From NCBI GenBank assembly GCA_947628385.1, contig CANQZS010000026.1, positions 1-12,622 of the forward strand: a stretch of 12,622 bases of DNA, given 5' to 3'. This DNA is from an uncultured Clostridia bacterium. Lineage in GTDB: Bacteria > Bacillota > Clostridia > Oscillospirales > Ruminococcaceae. Numbering within the stretch: position 1 is the first letter of the stretch; each line of letters starts with the position of its first letter. Shown here piece by piece: positions 1 through 7,365 of this stretch. The position numbers and the translations under genes are program-made. The notes below the pieces were generated by a model. It did no database searches and was not told where the DNA came from. It worked only from the letters and a program-made list of their open reading frames with translations.

Positions 1-257
1 TAGGATTTACAAAGGCTCTTGCAAAGGAGGAGGGACTTTCCGGAATAACCGTAAACTGTATCGCTCCGGGAGTAATTGCTACCGATATGAATTCTCACAT
101 TTCAAAGGAGGATATGGATATTCTTAAAGAAAATACTCCTCTTAACAGGATAGGTGCTCCGGAGGACGTTGCAGGAGCGGCTTTGTTCCTTGCGTCAGAT
201 CAAGCGTCGTTTATAACGGGTCAGGTCATTTCAGTAGACGGCGGATTTATTTTGTGA
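1..257 (+). CDS. FabG-like short-chain dehydrogenase/reductase (3' end only)
   Basis: This is the C-terminal 84 residues of a classical SDR; the start lies before the window. The reading frame begins with codon GGA at 3-5, and the stop TGA is at 255-257. Visible family motifs are GFTKALAKE just after the missing active-site YxxxK helix, NCIAPGVIATDM (the PG motif after the nucleotide-binding core), PLNRIGAPEDVAGAALFLAS, and the end GQVISVDGGF. That last motif is the typical C-terminus of 3-oxoacyl-ACP reductase (FabG) and related NAD(P)H-dependent oxidoreductases. The substrate cannot be decided from this fragment: FabG itself is likely, but sugar or alcohol dehydrogenases share these motifs. 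It ends 13 bases before the next gene, so the two are probably co-transcribed. The Rossmann glycine motif and catalytic tyrosine lie outside the window. Confidence 0.9.
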   Translation, partial: GFTKALAKEEGLSGITVNCIAPGVIATDMNSHISKEDMDILKENTPLNRIGAPEDVAGAALFLASDQASFITGQVISVDGGFIL

Positions 258-270
258 AAGGTTTTTGATA

Positions 271-1044
271 ATGGATATTACCGCAAACGAGCTTTTGCAG
301 ATCACATCAAGCATAGGCAGTATGCTTATAGAATACGGCGCCGAGATATACAGGGTAGAGGACAGCATTTACAGGATCGCCGCAGCGTACGGATTTTCCG
401 GAGGAGAAAGGAAAATAGAGGTTTTTGCTATACCTGCGAGCCTTATTATTACGATAAATGACGGATCCGAAGCTCCGCTTACGCAAACCGTGAGGATCTC
501 ATCAAGAGAGACAAATCTTGACAGAGTAGACAAGCTGAATAATCTTTCAAGATTCATATGCGTGGAAAAGCCGGATATAAAGACCATAAAACGTCATATA
601 TCAGAGATAAGGGAGCGGAGGATATACGGCTATCCTGTGAGAATACTGAGCTATGCCGTAGTGGGAACGACATTTTCACTGTTTTTCGGAGGAACTCCGT
701 CGGACGCACTTTTTGCAGGACTTATATCAATGATAGTTTTCGTGGTGTCAAAATTTGTGAACAAAGTCAAGCCGAGCGTGTTTTTTCAGAGCGTTATAGG
801 CTCTGTGGTGATCGCTTCTATAGCTGTGCTGGTTTCAAGAATGGGACTTACGGAAAGCTTTGATAAGATCATCATAGGAGCTTCAATGAATCTTGTGCCG
901 GGAGTAACGCTGACTAACTGCATGAGAGACTTTATTGCAGGAGATTTCCTTGCCGGAATGTATACGCTGACCGAGGCGCTGCTTGTAGCGGTGGGAATGG
1001 CTGTAGGAGCAGCTTCCGCTATAGCTCTGTTCAGTATGATATAG
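271..1044 (+). CDS. ThrE/YjjP-family exporter, large subunit (threonine/serine exporter N-terminal domain)
   Basis: A 257-residue inner-membrane protein of the ThrE N-terminal (DUF1212, YjjP-like) family. The soluble first ~110 residues carry the conserved stretch GAEIYRVEDSIYRIA. The rest is hydrophobic, with about five predicted membrane segments (for example YPVRILSYAVVGTTFSLFF). It also has the family signature NLVPGVTLTNCMRDFIAGDF followed by a final TEALLVAVGMAVGAA helix. Actinobacterial ThrE joins both halves in one protein exporting threonine and serine. E. coli YjjP works with YjjB and has been linked to succinate export. Here the halves are separate, as in YjjPB. The ATG at 271 is chosen over an in-frame TTG at 265 because AAAGG at 258-261 sits about 9 bases upstream of it. 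The substrate is inferred only at family level. The next gene encodes the partner. Confidence 0.88.
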   Translation: MDITANELLQITSSIGSMLIEYGAEIYRVEDSIYRIAAAYGFSGGERKIEVFAIPASLIITINDGSEAPLTQTVRISSRETNLDRVDKLNNLSRFICVEKPDIKTIKRHISEIRERRIYGYPVRILSYAVVGTTFSLFFGGTPSDALFAGLISMIVFVVSKFVNKVKPSVFFQSVIGSVVIASIAVLVSRMGLTESFDKIIIGASMNLVPGVTLTNCMRDFIAGDFLAGMYTLTEALLVAVGMAVGAASAIALFSMI

Positions 1045-1056
1045 GAGGGACGGTAT

Positions 1057-1512
1057 ATGGAAAATATTCTTAGTGAGATCATTCTTCCTTGTATATACAG
1101 CCTGATAGCGTCTATTGCTTTCGGAGTACAGTTCAATATAAGGTTCAGGCATATGCTTGCCGCCGGAATAGGCGCGACATTGACTCAGCTTATTTTTACA
1201 GGCTTTGAAATGAGCGGCACAGGACAGATGCTGTGTTATTTCTTTTCAGCGGCGGCTGTGTCTGTTTATGCCGAGCTTATGGCAAGGAGACTTCATGTTC
1301 CGGTAAATATGTATCTGGTAATAGGGATAATCCCGCTGGTTCCGGGAGGATATATGTACAATACGATGATAACTCTTGTAAGCGGCGATGTGGAAAGCTT
1401 CTCCCATCAGTTTGCCGAATCCGTCGGCATAGCAGGTTCTATAGCAATGGGAGTGTTTGCGGTTTCCGCCCTTATGAGACTTTTCAGGATAATAGCCAAG
1501 CAGGCGATATGA
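1057..1512 (+). CDS. ThrE_2/YjjB-family exporter, small subunit
   Basis: A 151-residue, almost wholly hydrophobic protein matching the C-terminal half of ThrE-type exporters (ThrE_2, DUF3815, YjjB-like). It has about four to five membrane helices. The family motif is IPLVPGGYMYNTM, a PLVPG segment followed by an aromatic/Met pair, and the last helix is GIAGSIAMGVFAVSALM. It is expected to assemble with the product of the gene at 271-1044 into one secondary exporter in the cytoplasmic membrane. The start ATG at 1057 has an excellent ribosome binding site (AGGAGGG, 1043-1049) that overlaps the upstream stop codon, which suggests translational coupling. Its own stop overlaps a possible ATG of the next frame (ATGA, 1509-1512), so the operon continues. 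Whether the cargo is a dicarboxylate such as succinate or a hydroxy amino acid cannot be told from sequence. Confidence 0.87.
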   Translation: MENILSEIILPCIYSLIASIAFGVQFNIRFRHMLAAGIGATLTQLIFTGFEMSGTGQMLCYFFSAAAVSVYAELMARRLHVPVNMYLVIGIIPLVPGGYMYNTMITLVSGDVESFSHQFAESVGIAGSIAMGVFAVSALMRLFRIIAKQAI

Positions 1513-1526
1513 GAGGAATTTTTACT

Positions 1527-4217
1527 ATGGAATTACGAAAAAAACTTTCACTGAATAAGGACTGGTCGTTTCATCTGGGAGATCTTCTGGAAAAAAGCTT
1601 CGTTTCGCATGGAGAGATCTACGGCGCAGCAAAAGCCGGCGCTGTAAGCGGTCCTCCAAGCTCGTCGTTCAATGCTTCAAAGTGGCTCGTTCTGGATATT
1701 CCACATGACTATATGATCGGACAGGAGACCACTAAGAACGGTGCCGCAGACTGGGGATACAAGCCCCGTGAAAATGCATGGTACAGAAAAGCCTTTGCAG
1801 TTGATGAAAAATACCGAGGAAAACGGTTCATTATAGAATTTGAGGGCGTTGCGACAGAAGCGACGGTATATTTTAACGGCTCTGTGGCTAAAAGAAGCTT
1901 TTCGGGATACACAGGATTCAGCATAGATGTTACTGACATGATAAAATTCGGAGGAGCGCCTAATATCCTTGCAGTTCATGTAAACGGCAAGGCGTTTGAG
2001 GGCTGGTGGTACGAGGGAACGGGCATATACCGTCCTGTATGGCTGAATATCTTGCCGGAAATGCATTTTGCGGAAGAGCCATACATAAAATGTGAAAAGC
2101 TTGAAGATAAAAAATGGGAAATTTCAGTCAGTGGGGCAATATCCGTAAAAAATCCCTCTGATGTCAGATTTTCTGTCAGAAAGATAGTAAAGGATATGGA
2201 CGGAAAGGTCGTTCTCGAATTCGACGGCATATCGGCGGTAATTGACGATCCGCATTTGTGGGATATTGACGATCCGTATCTTTACACGCTTACATCGGAA
2301 TTTTATGCTGACGGCAGACTTGAGGACAGCATAACGTCGGTTTTCGGATTCAGGACGATAAAAGCCGATCCGGATAAAGGCTTCTTTCTTAACGGCAGAC
2401 CGCTAAAGCTCAGAGGAACATGCAATCATCAGGATTTTGCCGGCATCGGAACAGCGATTCCTGACAGTATATGGACTTATAAAATAATGCGCCTGAAATC
2501 TATGGGCTGCAATGCGTACCGAAGCGCCCATGGAATGGTTCCCAATGCGTTGGTGAACGCCTGTGACAGGCTCGGAATGATACTTATGGACGAGAACAGG
2601 AATTTTGGATCCTCGGAGGAATGTCTCGATCAGCTGAAAGCTATGGTAAAACGAGACAGGAACCACCCATCGGTGATGTTCTATTCAATATTTAATGAAG
2701 AGCCTATGGGATCGACCGAACAAGGGAAAAATATTTCTCTGCATATGTTAGATGAAATACGCCGCCTTGACAGTACAAGACCTGTTACAGGAGCTATGAA
2801 CGGCGGAGTTTTAGAGAAAAATGGAGCGGGAGGAGTTCTTGATCTTGTAGGAATAAATTACCAGAGCTATGCTTATGACGATATTCACAGAAAATATCCC
2901 GATATTCCGATGATCGCTTCGGAAACTACATCTTCATTCCAGACAAGAGGCTGCACCGAAACAAGCTTTGAAAAGCATACCTTTTCCTGTTATGATGAGG
3001 ACGTTTCCGACTGGGGAAATTCAATACGCGATACATGGCAGGCTGTAGATCCGCGCGAATTCATAATGGGGGCTTTTATGTGGACAGGCTTTGACTACCT
3101 CGGAGAGCCTACTCCTCATGTTTATCCGAGCGTTTCAAGCTTTTTCGGACTTATGGATACGTGCGGATTTGAAAAGGGAGGATATTACCTCACCAAGGCT
3201 ATATGGAGCGATACTCCATATGCTGCGATCCTTCCGGATAACTGGAACTTCATTGCCGGAGAATCTGTAAAGGTAATGAGCTGTACAAATTGTGAGGAGG
3301 CAGAATTATTCCTTAACGGAGTATCCTGCGGACGTGTAAAGATCGACAAATATAAGCAGCATATTTGGAATGTTGTCTTTGAATCCGGAGAGATAAAGCT
3401 CGTGGGTTACAACAATGGGATCCCTGCCGCTTCATGTGTAAAAGAAACTGCTTTACAGCCTGAAAAGCTTGTTCTTGCCCCATGCTTTGACCATTTTGAT
3501 GAAAATATTGCCGCAATACCGGTAATAGCTTATATGGCGGACGAAAAAGGAAATATCGTTCCGGACAGAAACGATGAGGTCAGATTCAGTATAAGCGGCG
3601 GAGAGATCCTCGGAACGGGAAACGGCGATCCTAACTGCCATACATCATTCAAGAGCAAAAAGCGCAGCCTGTTTGCAGGAAAAGCCATGGCTGTAGTTTC
3701 GGCTAAGGAAAACGCCGAGAATGTTCTTGTAAAGGCTAAGGTCGGCGATATGAAGCAGGTCAGAGTTACTATCCCTGTCAGATCCCGTTCAGCAGCGGAG
3801 TTTGTTCCGTCTGTAAAGGAAATATATATACCCACATGGAGAATGAGTCCTTTCTATGATAATGCTCCGGATCCGAACGTAATTATCGCCGACAGCGATA
3901 TGAATTCATGGCAGCCATTCACGCCGGAGGGCTCGGCTCATGCGGAGACAGCCGGAAAAGCAGGAAAATTTGTTATGTTCAGAGTCGGAGCCGTTATTCC
4001 GGAAATGATAAACGGCAAAGCTCCGTCGCTGCATTTCAACAACCTTTGGGGAAGCTGCAGGATCTATGTCGGAGGTACCCTTGTGGGAAGCTGCGATAAC
4101 GGCTGGGGAACGACATTTGATGTGCCTGTTCCTGTCGGTGAGCATGAGATAACCGTGCTTGTACGGATCACTGACAAGAACGGCGGCGGTATCTGCGCTC
4201 CTGTGGTGATAATGTAA
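1527..4217 (+). CDS. Glycoside hydrolase family 2 enzyme (beta-galactosidase type)
   Basis: An 896-residue GH2 enzyme with no signal peptide, so probably cytoplasmic. Domains in order: GH2 sugar-binding jelly roll (~10-170); Ig-like domain (~175-285); TIM barrel from NGRPLKLRGTCNHQD (~289) to ~560; a DUF4982-like domain (~570-645, including AELFLNGVSCGRV); an Ig-like GH2 C-terminal domain (~650-755, with ISGGEILGTGNGDP); and a terminal galactose-binding-like beta-sandwich (~760-896, with FNNLWGSCRIYVGG). The expected acid/base is Glu391 in FYSIFNEEP. The expected nucleophile is Glu466 in PMIASETTSS, 75 residues later as in LacZ-type enzymes. This architecture is typical of retaining exo-beta-galactosidases, but beta-glucuronidase or related activity is not excluded. 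ATG 1527 is preferred because AGAGGA at 1512-1517 sits 9 bases upstream; ATG 1509, overlapping the previous stop, is the alternative. The open frame back to 1233 inside the upstream gene is coincidental. Probably the last gene of its operon. Confidence 0.9.
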   Translation: MELRKKLSLNKDWSFHLGDLLEKSFVSHGEIYGAAKAGAVSGPPSSSFNASKWLVLDIPHDYMIGQETTKNGAADWGYKPRENAWYRKAFAVDEKYRGKRFIIEFEGVATEATVYFNGSVAKRSFSGYTGFSIDVTDMIKFGGAPNILAVHVNGKAFEGWWYEGTGIYRPVWLNILPEMHFAEEPYIKCEKLEDKKWEISVSGAISVKNPSDVRFSVRKIVKDMDGKVVLEFDGISAVIDDPHLWDIDDPYLYTLTSEFYADGRLEDSITSVFGFRTIKADPDKGFFLNGRPLKLRGTCNHQDFAGIGTAIPDSIWTYKIMRLKSMGCNAYRSAHGMVPNALVNACDRLGMILMDENRNFGSSEECLDQLKAMVKRDRNHPSVMFYSIFNEEPMGSTEQGKNISLHMLDEIRRLDSTRPVTGAMNGGVLEKNGAGGVLDLVGINYQSYAYDDIHRKYPDIPMIASETTSSFQTRGCTETSFEKHTFSCYDEDVSDWGNSIRDTWQAVDPREFIMGAFMWTGFDYLGEPTPHVYPSVSSFFGLMDTCGFEKGGYYLTKAIWSDTPYAAILPDNWNFIAGESVKVMSCTNCEEAELFLNGVSCGRVKIDKYKQHIWNVVFESGEIKLVGYNNGIPAASCVKETALQPEKLVLAPCFDHFDENIAAIPVIAYMADEKGNIVPDRNDEVRFSISGGEILGTGNGDPNCHTSFKSKKRSLFAGKAMAVVSAKENAENVLVKAKVGDMKQVRVTIPVRSRSAAEFVPSVKEIYIPTWRMSPFYDNAPDPNVIIADSDMNSWQPFTPEGSAHAETAGKAGKFVMFRVGAVIPEMINGKAPSLHFNNLWGSCRIYVGGTLVGSCDNGWGTTFDVPVPVGEHEITVLVRITDKNGGGICAPVVIM

Positions 4218-4311
4218 AGGTATTTACTTTCTGTGTAAAGCTTGCCCCTTACAGGTAAATGTTGCACAAAATAAGGCCGTCTTTTTTTACGGTGAGGTTT
4301 TTGCAATGCTA
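4218..4311. other. Intergenic stretch after the GH2 gene; weak hairpin, no clear terminator
   Basis: This is the first part of the 184-base gap before nrdD. The segments at 4222-4227 and 4255-4260 (ATTTAC/GTAAAT), plus 4231-4234 and 4251-4254 (CTGT/ACAG), can pair into a hairpin with 3-base bulges. No T-run follows it. A T7 run at 4282-4288 lies in the loop of a separate 4-5 bp hairpin (CCGT/ACGG). Neither is a convincing Rho-independent terminator, so where GH2 transcription ends is unclear. Confidence 0.4.
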
Positions 4312-4340
4312 TTGACAAATCAGCCGGAATACTATATACT
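4312..4340 (+). promoter_or_regulatory. Promoter of nrdDG
   Basis: A perfect -35 TTGACA at 4312-4317 and a -10 TATACT at 4335-4340 are separated by exactly 17 bases, a strong housekeeping (SigA-type) promoter. Transcription should start near 4347, leaving a 5' leader of about 55 bases before the nrdD ATG at 4402. It is the only good promoter seen in this gap and implies that nrdDG is transcribed separately from the upstream GH2 operon. Confidence 0.85.
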
Positions 4341-4345
4341 TGTAT
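4329..4345. promoter_or_regulatory. Probable degenerate second NrdR box over the -10
   Basis: NrdR normally binds two boxes about three helical turns apart. Starting exactly 32 bases upstream of the good box, ATACTATATACTTGTAT fits the consensus at 14 of 16 positions if one extra base (C4339) is allowed in the right half. Without that allowance the match is 10 of 16. It covers the -10 hexamer, so occupancy would block RNA polymerase. The spacing supports it; the one-base insertion weakens it. Confidence 0.55.
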
Positions 4346-4360
4346 TTTGTAAGGACAAAA

Positions 4361-4376
4361 CCACAATATATGGTGT
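4361..4376. promoter_or_regulatory. NrdR box (promoter-distal operator)
   Basis: The 16-mer CCACAATATATGGTGT agrees with the NrdR box consensus acaCwAtATaTwGtgt at 14 of 16 positions, including the core C-A-AT-T-G bases. It lies just downstream of the predicted start point, within the 5' leader, about 25 bases before the nrdD start codon. NrdR is the dATP/ATP-sensing repressor of ribonucleotide reductase operons. Its site in front of nrdD is what the family predicts. The nrdR gene itself is not in this window. Confidence 0.82.
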
Positions 4377-4401
4377 TTAAGAATATTGGGAGGCTGTATC
4401 T

Positions 4402-6720
4402 ATGATAACACAGATAAGAAAAAGAGACGGCAGAGTCGTAACATTCAATATCGAAAAGATCGCTCAGGCTATATTCAAAGCGGCGCAGTCCGTGGGCGGA
4501 AGCGACTATAATACTTCTCTTGAGCTTGCGGATAAGGTATGCGATGCCGTAGAGATAAAGTACGGCAAATGTATCCCTACCGTTGAACAGGTACAGGATA
4601 TGGTGGAAAAGATCCTCGTTGAGGACGGACACGCCAGAACCGCAAAATCCTACATATTGTACCGTTCTGAACGTACACGCGCAAGAGAAATGAATACCAA
4701 GCTTATGAAGATCTACGAGGATCTTACTTTCAAGCCGGCTAAGGACAGCGACATCAAGCGCGAAAATGCAAATATCAATGCCGATACCGCTATGGGAACT
4801 ATGCTGAAATACGGTTCTGAGGGCGCAAAGCAGTTCTATGAAATGTACGTTCTCGACCCTAAGCACGCGAAAGCACATAAAAACGGCGATATACATATCC
4901 ATGATCTGGATTATCTCACACTTACTACCACGTGCTGCCAGATCGACCTTATAAAGCTTTTCAAGAACGGATTTTCCACCGGTCACGGATTCCTCCGCGA
5001 GCCTAACGATATATACAGCTACTCGGCTCTTGCGTGTATCGCTATACAGTCGGATCAGAACGATCAGCACGGCGGACAGAGCATACCTAATTTCGAGTAT
5101 GCCATGGCTGAGGGAGTAAAAAAGACCTACCGCAGACAATATGCTTATAATATTGCCCGCTGTCTTGAAATGATCGCCAGACTCGACAACGGTCAGGAAA
5201 TAAGCGACAAGATCGCTCAGGAAATTTACGACGAAAAGGGAATTTACCCTATTCTTGACAATAACAACGGCTATAAGGAAATAGAGTTTGAAAAGCTCTG
5301 CGGATATGTTGACGCCGAAACGGCTAAGCGTATTCAGGATTTTACTTTCAGGAATACCACCAAGGAAGTTGACAGAAGAACTTATCAGGCTATGGAGGCT
5401 CTTATACATAATCTTAATACCATGAACAGCCGCGCAGGCGCACAGGTGCCGTTCAGCTCGATAAACTACGGTCTTGATACCTCCATAGAGGGAAGAATGG
5501 TCATAAAGAACGTCCTGCTGGCTCATGAAGCCGGTCTTGGAAACGGAGAAACTCCTATATTCCCGATACATATATTCAAGATCAAGGAGGGTATCAATTA
5601 TAATCCGGAGGATCCTAACTATGATATGTTCAAGCTTGCGTGCAGAGTCTCGGCAAAGAGACTTTTCCCAAATTTCTCTTTCATAGACGCTCCGTTCAAT
5701 CTTAAATATTACAAGCCCGGCGACTATAATACCGAGGTAGCGTATATGGGCTGCCGCACAAGAGTTATAGGAAACGCTTACGATCCTACAAGAGAGATAG
5801 TTACGGGCAGAGGAAATCTCAGCTTTACTTCGGTAAATCTTCCTCGTCTTGCTATAAACGCAAACCATAATGTAGGCGCGTTCTTTGACAGCCTTGATGA
5901 GATAATGGATCTTGTTTGCGAACAGCTTATGGCTCGGTACAAGATACAGGCTGAAAAAACCGTAAGGAATTTCCCGTTCCTTATGGGACAGGGAATATGG
6001 ATCGACTCAGACAAGCTTGGTCCCAACGATAAAGTCGGAGAGGTACTGAAGCATGGAACTCTCTCAATGGGATTCATCGGTCTTGCCGAATGTCTTAAAG
6101 CTCTTATCGGAAAGCATCACGGTGAGGACGAGGAAGCCCGCAAGCTCGGTCTTGAGATCGTTACACGCATGCGCAACCGCATGGACGAGGAGACAAAACG
6201 CTCCGGAATGAACTATACTCTTCTTGCAACTCCTGCAGAGGGACTTTCCGGAAGATTTGTACGCATGGATAAGAAGCTCTTCGGCGAGATAAAGGGCGTT
6301 ACGGACAGAGATTATTATACCAACTCTTTCCATGTTCCGGTATATTATCCTATAAACGCTTTTGACAAGATAAAAATCGAAGCGCCGTATCATGAGCTTA
6401 CTAATGCAGGACATATAAGCTATGTAGAGCTTGACGGAGATCCTCTTAACAACCTTTCTGCGTTTGAAAAGATCGTTCGCTGCATGAAAGAATCCGGCAT
6501 AGGATACGGCTCTATAAACCACCCTGTTGACAGGGATCCTTGCTGCGGATATACGGGTATAATCGGCGATACGTGTCCTAAATGCGGACGTCATGAGGGA
6601 GATAACGGCTACGGCTTTGAGCGTATAAGGAGGATCACCGGCTATCTGGTAGGAACTCTTGACAGATTCAACGACGCTAAGCTTGCAGAGGTCCATGACA
6701 GAGTAAAGCACAGCGTCTGA
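4402..6720 (+). CDS. nrdD: Anaerobic (class III) ribonucleoside-triphosphate reductase
   Basis: A 772-residue glycyl-radical enzyme that reduces ribonucleoside triphosphates to dNTPs without oxygen, in the cytoplasm. An ATP-cone regulatory domain occupies ~1-95 (ITQIRKRDGRVVTFNIEKIA). The reductase barrel follows. It includes TTTCCQIDL (Cys178/Cys179) and YMGCRTRVIGN (Cys451), likely positions of the paired catalytic cysteines. A zinc-ribbon-like site near the end is CCGYTGIIGDTCPKCGR (Cys714, 715, 725, 728). The glycyl radical is expected at Gly747 in RRITGYL, 25 residues before the C-terminus as in NrdD proteins. The ATG at 4402 is preceded by GGGAGG (4388-4393). It is somewhat longer than E. 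coli NrdD (712). The first zinc cysteines are adjacent (CC) rather than CxxC. Expression is probably controlled by NrdR. The activase gene follows after 13 bases. A 519-residue antisense frame opposite it is a shadow. Confidence 0.97.
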   Translation: MITQIRKRDGRVVTFNIEKIAQAIFKAAQSVGGSDYNTSLELADKVCDAVEIKYGKCIPTVEQVQDMVEKILVEDGHARTAKSYILYRSERTRAREMNTKLMKIYEDLTFKPAKDSDIKRENANINADTAMGTMLKYGSEGAKQFYEMYVLDPKHAKAHKNGDIHIHDLDYLTLTTTCCQIDLIKLFKNGFSTGHGFLREPNDIYSYSALACIAIQSDQNDQHGGQSIPNFEYAMAEGVKKTYRRQYAYNIARCLEMIARLDNGQEISDKIAQEIYDEKGIYPILDNNNGYKEIEFEKLCGYVDAETAKRIQDFTFRNTTKEVDRRTYQAMEALIHNLNTMNSRAGAQVPFSSINYGLDTSIEGRMVIKNVLLAHEAGLGNGETPIFPIHIFKIKEGINYNPEDPNYDMFKLACRVSAKRLFPNFSFIDAPFNLKYYKPGDYNTEVAYMGCRTRVIGNAYDPTREIVTGRGNLSFTSVNLPRLAINANHNVGAFFDSLDEIMDLVCEQLMARYKIQAEKTVRNFPFLMGQGIWIDSDKLGPNDKVGEVLKHGTLSMGFIGLAECLKALIGKHHGEDEEARKLGLEIVTRMRNRMDEETKRSGMNYTLLATPAEGLSGRFVRMDKKLFGEIKGVTDRDYYTNSFHVPVYYPINAFDKIKIEAPYHELTNAGHISYVELDGDPLNNLSAFEKIVRCMKESGIGYGSINHPVDRDPCCGYTGIIGDTCPKCGRHEGDNGYGFERIRRITGYLVGTLDRFNDAKLAEVHDRVKHSV

Positions 6721-6733
6721 GAGGTGCGGATAT

Positions 6734-7246
6734 ATGCTTTCGGATACATTGAGAATAGCCGGTACCGTAAATGATTCTATAGTTGACGGTCCCGGGCTCA
6801 GGCTTGCGATATTTACGCAGGGCTGTCCGCATCACTGTAAGGGCTGTCATAATCCTCAGACGCATGATTTTGACGGGGGAGAGGACGTTTCTCTTGAAAG
6901 CCTTATTGAAAAGCTGAAAAGCGATCCTCTTCTTGACGGGGTCACATACAGCGGAGGAGAGCCGTTCTGTCAGGCAAACAGGCTTTATGAGCTGGGACTT
7001 GAGGTAAAAAAGCTTGGACTGAATATCGTTACATATACCGGATATACGTTTGAATATCTTATGGAGCATGCCAATGATGAAAACGGCTACGGAAAGCTTC
7101 TTTCCGTAACGGATTACCTTATCGACGGTCCGTTTGAGCTTGACAAAAGGAACATACTCCTGAAATTCAGAGGAAGCTCAAATCAGCGGATAATTGATGT
7201 TCAGAAAAGTCTGAAAGAAAAAAAGGCTGTGGAAACAGAGATCTGA
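6734..7246 (+). CDS. nrdG: Anaerobic ribonucleotide reductase activating protein (radical SAM)
   Basis: A 170-residue radical-SAM activase that installs the glycyl radical on NrdD using S-adenosylmethionine and a [4Fe-4S] cluster. The cluster motif CxxxCxxC is at Cys31, Cys35 and Cys38 (GCPHHCKGCHNPQTHDF). The SAM-binding GGE motif is at Gly74-Glu76 (YSGGEPF). The N-terminal RIAGTVNDSIVDGPGLRLAIF is typical of NrdG. The length fits the family (about 155-180), and it lacks the extra ferredoxin-like insert of pyruvate formate-lyase activases. It starts at ATG 6734 with GAGAGGTG upstream, 13 bases after nrdD, so the pair forms one transcript driven from the promoter at 4312-4340. A hairpin lies downstream at 7279-7335. 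Confidence 0.96.
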   Translation: MLSDTLRIAGTVNDSIVDGPGLRLAIFTQGCPHHCKGCHNPQTHDFDGGEDVSLESLIEKLKSDPLLDGVTYSGGEPFCQANRLYELGLEVKKLGLNIVTYTGYTFEYLMEHANDENGYGKLLSVTDYLIDGPFELDKRNILLKFRGSSNQRIIDVQKSLKEKKAVETEI

Positions 7247-7278
7247 CCTCTCAAAATAATTTTAAAGAATGATATAAC

Positions 7279-7335
7279 AAAGCAGCAGCGTATGACCGGA
7301 TATTTCCGGCGGCTTTATATGTGCGCTGCTGCTTT
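7279..7335. terminator. Nested inverted repeat after nrdG (possible weak terminator)
   Basis: A perfect 12-base inverted repeat, AAAGCAGCAGCG (7279-7290) with CGCTGCTGCTTT (7324-7335), encloses a second hairpin CCGGA-tatt-TCCGG (7296-7309). It fills most of the 113-base gap between nrdG and the substrate-binding protein. Only TTT follows the stem on either strand, so it is a poor match to a classical Rho-independent terminator. It could weakly terminate nrdDG, act as an attenuator for the next gene, or protect the nrdDG mRNA 3' end. No convincing promoter for the downstream gene was found in this gap. Confidence 0.5.
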
Positions 7336-7365
7336 AAGTATATGAGCTGAAAGGGAGATATGACA

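Noticed and set aside
1233..1526. Upstream in-frame extension of the GH2 gene overlapping the YjjB-like gene
   Set aside because: The extra residues are cysteine- and arginine-rich, unlike GH2 N-termini. The YjjB-like frame in the same bases is clearly genuine, and ATG 1527 has its own ribosome binding site.
4222..4293. Rho-independent terminator for the GH2 operon
   Set aside because: The candidate hairpins have bulges or short stems, and the T7 run lies in a loop rather than after a stem.
4309..5868. 519-residue open frame on the minus strand opposite nrdD
   Set aside because: It is a shadow of the strong codon bias in nrdD, whose protein motifs run throughout. The antisense translation has no recognisable family features, and no good ribosome binding site was noted for it.
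6064..6711. 215-residue minus-strand frame opposite the nrdD 3' end
   Set aside because: It overlaps the zinc and glycyl-radical coding region completely and has no family features. It is a shadow frame.
7250..7278. Promoter for the substrate-binding protein with -10 TATAAC at 7273-7278
   Set aside because: The base run at the expected -35 position (CTCAAA) is not convincing, and the start would fall before or inside the hairpin.
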